A stretch of 64,000 bases of DNA from UBA2031 sp037189985 (GTDB lineage Bacteria; Pseudomonadota; Gammaproteobacteria; Pseudomonadales; Moraxellaceae), in NCBI GenBank assembly GCA_037189985.1, contig JBBCJX010000034.1, positions 1-64,000 of the forward strand. The letters are read 5' to 3'. The position numbers and the translations under genes are program-made. The notes below the pieces were generated by a model. That model had not been told where the DNA came from and made no database searches. It saw nothing but the letters and a program-made list of their open reading frames with translations. This document shows, in pieces, positions 8,278-14,775 of this stretch (the first letter of the stretch is position 1; every line of letters begins with the position of its first letter).

Positions 8278-10338
8278 ATGTCCCTGCTGTTTTTCCGTGT
8301 CGTCCCTCGCGCCGTGGCTCCTGCCCGTCGCCTGCTCCCGGCGGGCGTGCTGGCGCTGGGAGCGCTGATGGTGGCGCCTGCCACCGGGGCGGCCGATGCC
8401 TGGATGGACGAGGTCGTGGTCACCGGCACACGCAGCGAGCGCGACATCGTGGAAACGCCGGTACGGACCGAGGTGGTGTCCCGCGAGGAGATCGAGCGCA
8501 CCCATGCCCGCTCGCTGAAGGAGGCGCTGGAGAACATTCCTGGCCTGCAACTGCGCGAAATCCACGGCAAGTCGGGCTATGAGCTGTCTCTCCAGGGCCT
8601 GAGCAGTGACCAGGTGCTGGTGCTGATCGACGGTTTGCCGCTGGCGGCCAGCACGGGCTCCACCGTGGACCTGAGCCAGTACGCGCTGGCCGAGGTCGAG
8701 CGCATCGAGGTGGTGAAGGGTGCGGCTTCGGCCCAGTACGGCAGCGCGGCCATGGGCGGCGTCATCAACGTCATCACGCGGCGTATCCGCCCCGGCTTCT
8801 CCGGCAAGGTGATGGCCGACGCGGGCAGCTATGGTAGCCAGAATGCCGAAGGCCGGGCTGCCGCCATCGGCGCGCACCATGCCCAGGCTAGCCTGGAAGG
8901 CGGAAGCGAGCGCTTCCGCCTCCGGGTTGCCGCTGACAAACGTGATGACAAGGGCTTTGCCGTCGACCCTGACGCTTGGGCGCGACAGGGCGATGTCGCC
9001 CGCCGCGAACAGTACGGCACGCGCTTTTCCTGGCTGCCGGCTTCCGGCGGCGAACTCTGGCTGGAAGGCAGCCGCTACACCGAGGACGACGGGCAGCGCC
9101 TACCAGTCGAGTATTTCCCGCCCAACCTCATCTATCCGGTCAAGTCTGAAGCCATCACGCGCGACCGCTATATCGCCGGCCTTTCCCGCGAGTTAGGCGA
9201 CGGTTTCAAGGTGCAGCTCAAGGCGCTGCATGAAACCTACGAAAGCCAGTCCTGGAAGAACAACAACCTCGCCGCCGCGCCCTACGACCGGCGTGACGCC
9301 GAGCAGGACACCCGCCATGTCAGCACCCAGCTCGACCTGCCCGCCTGGGGCAGCCAGCTCTGGCAACTCGGGGCAGACTGGCACCGCGAAACGCTGACCC
9401 AGACCCTGAACGGCGTGTCCGAATTCACCGGGCCAAATGGCGTCACGCGTGAAAGCCGCGAGCTGTTCGCGCAGGACGACATTTTCCTCGGCGCTGACTG
9501 GGAACTCCTGCTCGGCCTGCGCTATCAGGACGACTCGGACTTCGGCAGCCACTTCGCGCCCAAGGCCAGCCTGCGCTGGACCTTCCTGGATGATGACGAC
9601 TGGAACGGCGCGCTGCGTCTCAGCGTCGGGCAGGGCTATCGCGTGCCCAACCTCAAGGAGCGCTACTACCTCTTTGACCACTCCTCCATCGGCTACAAGG
9701 TGCAGGGCAACCCGGACCTGCAACCGGAGTCCTCGCAGAGCTACCAGTTCGGCGCGACCTTCCGCCTGAGCCGCGACCTCACGCTGGATACCAATCTTTT
9801 CTACAACGATGTCACCGACCTCATCCAGACGGACATGGACAACTTCCAGACGGTGGGCGGCATCGCGATCTACACCTACGAAAACATCGCCCACGCCCGC
9901 ACTTACGGCCTTGAAAGCGGCCTCAACTGGCGCGCCACGCCCGTACTGGACGTGAAGGCGGCCTACACCTGGACCCGTACCGAAGACATCGATACCGGCA
10001 CCGAACTCACGCGCCGGCCCGAGCACATGGCACGCTTGGGGCTGGACTGGAGCCTGCGGGACGCCACCCGTCTTTCCCTGCGCGGCCGCTACCAGAGCGA
10101 TGAGCTGGCGGTCACCGGCAGCAACTCACGCTCGCCCGCCTGGACCGTGCTGGATGCCAGCCTGAACCAGACGCTGGGCGCGGGCGTTTCGGCCTTTCTC
10201 GGCATCAACAATGTTTTCGGCACGCAACGCGATTTCAGCCAGCCAGCCGATTTCGGCCCCATCGCGGGCCGCTACGTTTACCTGGGCGCCACGTGGGCCT
10301 GGGGCAACCGTCAACCTGAAGCGAGAGCGACTCCATGA
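8278..10338 (+). CDS. TonB-dependent receptor (probable heme/hemophore uptake)
   Basis: This outer-membrane receptor has 686 residues. A long signal peptide ends near ATGAADA, followed by the TonB-box-like DEVVVTGTRSE at about 44-54. The plug (about 60-170) shows VLVLIDGLPL and VERIEVVKGAASAQYGSAAMGGVINVI. The rest is a beta-barrel ending in an aromatic-rich strand (GRYVYLGATWAWG). It sits directly behind the Fur box and overlaps the HmuY-like gene by 4 bp (ATGA), so both are co-translated. Pairing with HmuY suggests heme as cargo, by analogy with HmuR/HmuY of Porphyromonas; another iron chelate cannot be excluded. No good ribosome binding site precedes the ATG. Confidence 0.93.
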   Translation: MSLLFFRVVPRAVAPARRLLPAGVLALGALMVAPATGAADAWMDEVVVTGTRSERDIVETPVRTEVVSREEIERTHARSLKEALENIPGLQLREIHGKSGYELSLQGLSSDQVLVLIDGLPLAASTGSTVDLSQYALAEVERIEVVKGAASAQYGSAAMGGVINVITRRIRPGFSGKVMADAGSYGSQNAEGRAAAIGAHHAQASLEGGSERFRLRVAADKRDDKGFAVDPDAWARQGDVARREQYGTRFSWLPASGGELWLEGSRYTEDDGQRLPVEYFPPNLIYPVKSEAITRDRYIAGLSRELGDGFKVQLKALHETYESQSWKNNNLAAAPYDRRDAEQDTRHVSTQLDLPAWGSQLWQLGADWHRETLTQTLNGVSEFTGPNGVTRESRELFAQDDIFLGADWELLLGLRYQDDSDFGSHFAPKASLRWTFLDDDDWNGALRLSVGQGYRVPNLKERYYLFDHSSIGYKVQGNPDLQPESSQSYQFGATFRLSRDLTLDTNLFYNDVTDLIQTDMDNFQTVGGIAIYTYENIAHARTYGLESGLNWRATPVLDVKAAYTWTRTEDIDTGTELTRRPEHMARLGLDWSLRDATRLSLRGRYQSDELAVTGSNSRSPAWTVLDASLNQTLGAGVSAFLGINNVFGTQRDFSQPADFGPIAGRYVYLGATWAWGNRQPEARATP

Positions 10339-11645
10339 AAGATTCCCTGACCCTGAAGGCCGGCACGCTGCTGGCCTTTGCCCTGGCCCTCGCGGGCTGC
10401 GGCAGCGACAGCAACGACTCCACCCCCGCCGGCCCCACGACGCCGACCAGCAGCTTTACGCAGAGCGCCACCTGGGCGGTTGCGCTGCCGGCGACTGCGA
10501 CAGAGGCCGATGCCGTCTGCTACGACATCGACACGAGGGCCACCGCCGATTGCACGGGCAACGCCTGGGACCTAAAGCTCAAGGGCGGCACCCGCACCGG
10601 TACTCTGTGGACGAACAGCGGCACCAGTGCGAGCAGCAGCACGAGCAACGGCGGCACGCTGGGCAGTCCCTTCGCCTACACTTGGGCCGCGCTGCAAGCT
10701 TGGACCAGCGCCACCCGTATGCCCGGCGAAACGGCGGACATTCCCTCCGTGGCCTGGCTCAAGGACAGCCTGAAAAACGTCTTCACCGGCAACAACAGCA
10801 TCGGCACTGCCGTGTTCGAGTACGGCGTGGGTGGCGACAACCACAAGCTGTGGCCCACCTACCGCACCTTCATCATCACCACCGACAGCAGCAAGGCACA
10901 CACGAACAGCAACAATGCGGACAGCGTCAAGGTATTCGCCCTGCAAGTGACCGGCTATTACGGTGGTTCTAGCGGTACCGAGTCCGGCCATGTCGCCTTC
11001 CGCTTCGCGGAAAAAACCGATACCGGCACCTTCGGTACGGCGTTGAGTGGCAGCGTGAACGCCAGCGGCAGCGGCTGGGTCTATTACGATCTCGCCAACA
11101 ACACCGTGGTGGACACGCCGAGCGGCAGCAACTGGCATGTCGCTTTCAATCGCTACAGCATCAAGCTGAACCAGGGCAGCGAAGTCGGCACAGGCGGCAA
11201 GGTGGGTGGTTTCGTCGGCAAGACGCCCGCCGGTTTCTATGACGCCAGTGGCAATGTGGTCGTGAGCACCTTCACCAGCACGACCGCCGCCGCCGATACC
11301 CTGGCCGACCTGACCGCCACCGATCAGGCCCTGCCGGCCAACGCCAATGCCTGGATCAAGGACACCTTCAACTCGCCGCTCAACCCGGCCTACACCGGCT
11401 CCTACCCCAACCCGCTCAACTATGGCTGGTTCACCTACTACAGCTCGGCTGCCGACGCTGCCACGGTTGGCCTCGGCGCCGCCCACATGATCAAGGCCAA
11501 TGACGGAAGCGGTGCGATGCTCCGCTCTGTCGGCGGCAACAGCTACGCGCGTTTCCGCCTCAAGGAAATCGTCTACGCCGACAACACGGTCAACAACAGC
11601 CAGCAGACCTGGACCTTCGAGTTCGACATCCAGCCGGCACCCTGA
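10335..11645 (+). CDS. HmuY-type lipoprotein with two HmuY-like halves
   Basis: The 436-residue lipoprotein has lipobox LAGC and a Ser/Thr/Pro linker. Residues about 40-225 and 235-436 look like two versions of the HmuY fold. Each starts with a short Tyr-Asp strand (VCYDIDTRA; WVYYDLANN), continues with a Trp-containing core strand (NAWDLKLKGG; NWHVAFNRYSIKLNQG), and ends with a strand pair (KVFALQVTGYY...VAFRF; ARFRLKEIVYA...WTFEFDIQ). HmuY proteins capture heme at the cell surface and hand it to a TonB receptor. The start overlaps the receptor stop by 4 bp. Assignment is by pattern recognition; heme ligands cannot be assigned from sequence alone. Confidence 0.78.
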   Translation: MKDSLTLKAGTLLAFALALAGCGSDSNDSTPAGPTTPTSSFTQSATWAVALPATATEADAVCYDIDTRATADCTGNAWDLKLKGGTRTGTLWTNSGTSASSSTSNGGTLGSPFAYTWAALQAWTSATRMPGETADIPSVAWLKDSLKNVFTGNNSIGTAVFEYGVGGDNHKLWPTYRTFIITTDSSKAHTNSNNADSVKVFALQVTGYYGGSSGTESGHVAFRFAEKTDTGTFGTALSGSVNASGSGWVYYDLANNTVVDTPSGSNWHVAFNRYSIKLNQGSEVGTGGKVGGFVGKTPAGFYDASGNVVVSTFTSTTAAADTLADLTATDQALPANANAWIKDTFNSPLNPAYTGSYPNPLNYGWFTYYSSAADAATVGLGAAHMIKANDGSGAMLRSVGGNSYARFRLKEIVYADNTVNNSQQTWTFEFDIQPAP

Positions 11646-11669
11646 TGCAGGGATTGGCGGCATGACATG

Positions 11670-11697
11670 AAAAAGGCCACCGTAAGGTGGCCTTTTT
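11670..11697. terminator. bidirectional intrinsic terminator
   Basis: Stem GGCCACC/GGTGGCC with loop GTAA is flanked by AAAAA on the left and TTTTT on the right. It lies between the convergent HmuY-like and lipB genes and can serve both. Confidence 0.9.
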
Positions 11698-11704
11698 CAT
11701 GGGC

Positions 11705-12349
11705 TCATTTTTCTTCCCGGCCTCGTTCCCGCTCGTGCTCCGCCAAGCAGCTGGTCAATGCCTCGGCCACGGTCTTGCCCACAGCGTCCAGCGATGGCGT
11801 GTCCTCGCGCAGGAAGTCCCGCACCTGTGTCATCTGCAGGCCGGCGTAACCGCAGGGATTGATGCGGTTGAACGGCGCGAGGTCCATGTCCACGTTCAGC
11901 GAAAAACCGTGGTAGCTGCAGCCCTTGCGGATACGCAGGCCCAGCGAGGCGATCTTGCGGCCGCTCACGTACACGCCGTGGGCCTGGCGGTCTGCCATGG
12001 CGGGAATGTCCATTTCCACCAGCACGTCCACCAGCACGTCTTCGATGAGTTCGACAAAATCGCGTGGGCCGAAGCCCAGGCGTTTCAGGTCGAACAGGCA
12101 GTAGCCCGTGAGCTGGCCTGGGCCGTGGTATGTCACCTGGCCGCCACGGTCGGTCTTCACGAGCGGAATGTCGCCCGCATCCAGCACATGCTCGGTCTTG
12201 CCGGCCTGCCCCAGCGTGAAGACGGGGGGATGCTCCAGCAGCCAGAGTTCGTCGGGTGTGTCGGCAGTGCGCGTATTGGTGAAATCGCGCATGGCTTCCC
12301 AGGTGGGAAGGTAATCGGCAAGGCCGAGCGTGCGTACAAGGGGTGTCAT
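11705..12349 (-). CDS. lipB: octanoyl-[ACP]:protein octanoyltransferase
   Basis: The 214-residue enzyme moves octanoate from acyl carrier protein onto lipoyl domains, providing the substrate of LipA. The signature RGGQVTYHGPGQLTGY is near residue 70. SGRKIASLG holds the catalytic lysine and NPCGYAGL the catalytic cysteine. The ATG at 12349 fits the family start; the ORF's 19-residue upstream extension runs into repeat-rich intergenic DNA. In related genomes lipB directly precedes lipA and follows ybeD; here both links are broken by inserted genes. Confidence 0.95.
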   Translation of the reverse strand: MTPLVRTLGLADYLPTWEAMRDFTNTRTADTPDELWLLEHPPVFTLGQAGKTEHVLDAGDIPLVKTDRGGQVTYHGPGQLTGYCLFDLKRLGFGPRDFVELIEDVLVDVLVEMDIPAMADRQAHGVYVSGRKIASLGLRIRKGCSYHGFSLNVDMDLAPFNRINPCGYAGLQMTQVRDFLREDTPSLDAVGKTVAEALTSCLAEHERERGREEK

Positions 12350-12461
12350 GCGCTGATGGTAATTCGCAGGGCAGCGGGCGCCTAGCAATGGTTGCCGGGA
12401 GGCCACAGCCTTTCGGCAGAGGCCCCTAAAAGGGAATTACATAATTGGCTCTCTAAAGCCA

Positions 12462-12562
12462 TTGTCGCCCCCGCGAAGGCGGGGGCCCAGCGTCTTTGAT
12501 CCTGTTTTTTTCCGGGCCAGAGATACAAAGTCACTGGATCCCCGCCTGCGCGGGGACGACAG
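12462..12562. repeat. inverted pair of palindromic repeats (REPIN-like)
   Basis: Two similar arms face each other. The left arm (12462-12492) contains the hairpin CCCCCGC-GAAG-GCGGGGG. The right arm (12531-12562), read on the minus strand, is close to it (GTCCCCGCGCAGGCGGGG, then ATCCAG in place of CCCAG, then TGACTTTG). A T-rich spacer lies between. Related sequences are at 13472-13501 and 52947-53027. Confidence 0.65.
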
Positions 12563-12593
12563 GTCAATCAGGTGGTCAAGTATATGAGGCCCA

Positions 12594-12622
12594 TAAAAAA
12601 ACCGGCGCTTGTGAGCGCCGGT
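12594..12622 (-). terminator. intrinsic terminator of the FKBP gene
   Basis: On the minus strand the stem ACCGGCGCT/AGCGCCGGT with a 4-nt loop is followed by a run of seven T residues. It starts 22 nt after the stop codon of the FKBP lipoprotein gene. Confidence 0.88.
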
Positions 12623-12644
12623 TTCATGCTTGCAGGAAAGCGGA

Positions 12645-13334
12645 TTACTTCACGATATCCAGCAACTCTACCTCGAACACCAGCACGGAGTTGGGCGGAA
12701 TCGGGCCGGCGCCCTGCGGACCGTAGGCCAGTGACGCGGGGATGGTCAGCTTGTAGACCGAGCCCACGGGCATGAGCTGAAGGCCTTCGGTCCAGCCGGG
12801 GATGACCTGATCCAGCCGGAAAGTGGCGGGTTCGCCACGCTGGCGCGAGCTGTCGAAGACGGTGCCATCGGTCAGCTTGCCTTCGTAATGCACCTTCACG
12901 TTGTCGGAGGACTTGGGCTTCTTGCCTTTGCCTTCACTGATGATTTCGTACTGCAGGCCGGAAGCAGTGGTGATTACGCCGGCTTTCTTGCCGTTCTCTT
13001 CCAGCAGCTTGGTATTGGCGCCTTCACGTTCGGCGTTGGCTTTTTCAGCCTTGGCCTGGGCCTGTTCCATCAGCTTCTTCTGGTAGGCCATGAGGGTTTC
13101 CTTGATCTCTTCTTCCGTCAGCTCGCCCGGCTTGCCGGCATGGGCATCCTTGAAGCCCTGGAAGAAAGCCTTGGTGTCGAGATCAGGAGCATGTTCGGCA
13201 CTGGATTTGCCGGTCATGAAACCCAGGCTGTAGGCCACTTTGGCTTCTTCGGTTTCAGGCTTGCCGCCCTTGCAGGCAACGAGGCCGGCACTGGCCAGCA
13301 GGATGAGGCCGAGGGCCGCAGCATTCTTTTTCAT
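12645..13334 (-). CDS. FKBP-type peptidyl-prolyl isomerase lipoprotein
   Basis: The 229-residue protein is of the Mip/FkpA class. Lipobox LVAC puts the lipidated cysteine at residue 21. Residues about 30-120 form the helical FKBP N-terminal dimerisation domain (SLGFMTGKSSAEH, then a long charged Ala/Glu/Lys helix). Residues about 125-229 form the FKBP domain with VKVHYEGKLTDGTVFDSS, VIPGWTEGLQLMPVGS and PASLAYG. It should catalyse prolyl isomerisation and assist folding at the envelope. Single-gene transcription is suggested by the terminator immediately downstream. Confidence 0.93.
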   Translation of the reverse strand: MKKNAAALGLILLASAGLVACKGGKPETEEAKVAYSLGFMTGKSSAEHAPDLDTKAFFQGFKDAHAGKPGELTEEEIKETLMAYQKKLMEQAQAKAEKANAEREGANTKLLEENGKKAGVITTASGLQYEIISEGKGKKPKSSDNVKVHYEGKLTDGTVFDSSRQRGEPATFRLDQVIPGWTEGLQLMPVGSVYKLTIPASLAYGPQGAGPIPPNSVLVFEVELLDIVK

Positions 13335-13471
13335 GAAGATGAGTCCGTTTTACGGGCGGGAAAAGGCCCACGAAATTACACGCTTGGCCAAGGCTTTGCC
13401 AGTCGGCCCGGGAGGGGCTGGCTGGCAGGATGGTGGGATTCTTGTAAGAGTCGTTTCGTAATCTCTTGTTC

Positions 13472-13501
13472 TCGTCATCCCGGCCAAGGCTGGGATGACG
13501 A
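13472..13501. repeat. single palindromic repeat unit
   Basis: A 30-bp near-perfect palindrome: outer arms TCGTCATCCC and GGGATGACGA are perfect, and the centre GGCCAAGGCT pairs with one wobble. It resembles the arms of the repeat at 52947-53027. It lies between two minus-strand genes. Confidence 0.65.
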
Positions 13502-13523
13502 ATCAGGTTTGGCCGCCCGGCTT

Positions 13524-14675
13524 TTACGGAGTAATGGCAGGCAGAGGAAGTCCGGCCTGGGTCAGCTTGGTCTCAAGCTCCTTGGCGTATTTCGTGTAGT
13601 AGGCGGCCAGTTCGGGGTTGTAGTTGCTGTAGTCATCGCTCTTGTCACGGCGTTTGTCGGCATAGGTGCTGGCAAGGCCGCGCGCACAGGTCAGGTTGGC
13701 CGGCTCCAGCTCCAAGCATTTGTTGTACTGGAACTGCATGGGGAAAAGCTCGTTGCTCCAGCCGTAGTCGCTCCAGTAGGGGTAGGAGTCGAAATCCGAG
13801 AGTACGAAATAGCTCTTGCCACGGAAGCGCTTGGGGCCGGCCATGCGTTCATAGGCAGGAGTGAAGCTGTTCAGGATGGCGGTGTTGTAAGAGGATTCGA
13901 TGGCATTTTTCACGCCCTTGCCGCCATTGATTTCATCCTTGTCCTTGTCGACGCCGGGCACCAGAGGATCGCCGGCTTCAAGAATCCTGCCCAGCCAGTA
14001 GGCAGTACCTCCACACTTCTGATAACGCCCTGTCTTGGCGATGGCATAGCCCAGCGCGGGATTTTTCTGCTCGGGCTTGATGAAGTCCCCAAAGACATAA
14101 GCGCGCACCAGTTGCGTGGCGACTTCGCAGTTTTTCCAGCGTGTGGCAGGGTCCGTGCTGTTTTTCCAGGTATCAGCATTGGCGTAATTGGTGGCGCCAT
14201 AGGTTTCTACAAGCTTTCCCCCGGCAATGGCATCACCGATTTCCTGACGTATGGCCTGTTGTTTGTCTGCCGGAATATTGGCGTTCTGATATTGCCACTG
14301 GCCATAGTCGATGTCGAAGCGCTCTGAGGAGGCGCCGTATTTGATCTTGCGGCGGCTGGCGGACTGCTGGTCCTTGAATGCCTGGATCTTGGCTTCATTG
14401 GCGCGGATCTCACGGAGATTGGCTTCGCGCTCTGCATTGGAGTAGCCGGTCTCGTTGCTGCGCTCCATGATGCCCTGCATCTGCTTGCCAATGGCATTCA
14501 ACGAGTTGTAGCTGTTGTCGGGAGCTCCGGGGGCCGGCTTGCACTTGCCGTAATCGAAGGAGCGCACGTCATTGCTGGCGTATTTTTCCTTGTCGGTATT
14601 GAGGCAGGTTTCAGCGCTGGCGAGGGCGGGCAGAAAACTGACCAGGGTAGCCAGTATCACGTGCTTGGGTGTCAT
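13524..14675 (-). CDS. exported protein of unknown function
   Basis: I do not recognise this 383-residue protein. It has a clear Sec signal peptide (LVSFLPALASA, cleaved near residue 21) and no lipobox, so it is probably periplasmic. Mature residues 40-140 are charged and helix-rich. The remainder has paired cysteines (WKNCEVAT, YQKCGGTAYWLG, NKCLELEPANLTCARG) and short repeat-like helices such as NPALGYAIAKTG and AYWLGRILEAGD, loosely reminiscent of Sel1-type repeats. It is downstream of the 930-residue lipoprotein on the same strand but separated from it by a terminator. Confidence 0.75.
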   Translation of the reverse strand: MTPKHVILATLVSFLPALASAETCLNTDKEKYASNDVRSFDYGKCKPAPGAPDNSYNSLNAIGKQMQGIMERSNETGYSNAEREANLREIRANEAKIQAFKDQQSASRRKIKYGASSERFDIDYGQWQYQNANIPADKQQAIRQEIGDAIAGGKLVETYGATNYANADTWKNSTDPATRWKNCEVATQLVRAYVFGDFIKPEQKNPALGYAIAKTGRYQKCGGTAYWLGRILEAGDPLVPGVDKDKDEINGGKGVKNAIESSYNTAILNSFTPAYERMAGPKRFRGKSYFVLSDFDSYPYWSDYGWSNELFPMQFQYNKCLELEPANLTCARGLASTYADKRRDKSDDYSNYNPELAAYYTKYAKELETKLTQAGLPLPAITP

Positions 14676-14730
14676 GAAGGTTTCCTTGGAGCATGGAGTT
14701 TTGTGGTCACGCAGTATTTATGCCAACGAA

Positions 14731-14751
14731 AAAACCGGCGTGGGGCCGGTT
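14731..14751 (-). terminator. intrinsic terminator after the large lipoprotein gene
   Basis: The stem AACCGGC/GCCGGTT with loop GTGGG is followed on the minus strand by a T run. It lies 25 nt beyond the lipoprotein stop codon. Confidence 0.85.
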
Positions 14752-14775
14752 CTTTCGTGTCGATGTGACAATCAT

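Noticed and set aside
12462..13501. Possible CRISPR repeats because of repeated palindromes
   Set aside because: Units are inverted rather than direct, differ in length and lack regular spacers; no cas genes are present.
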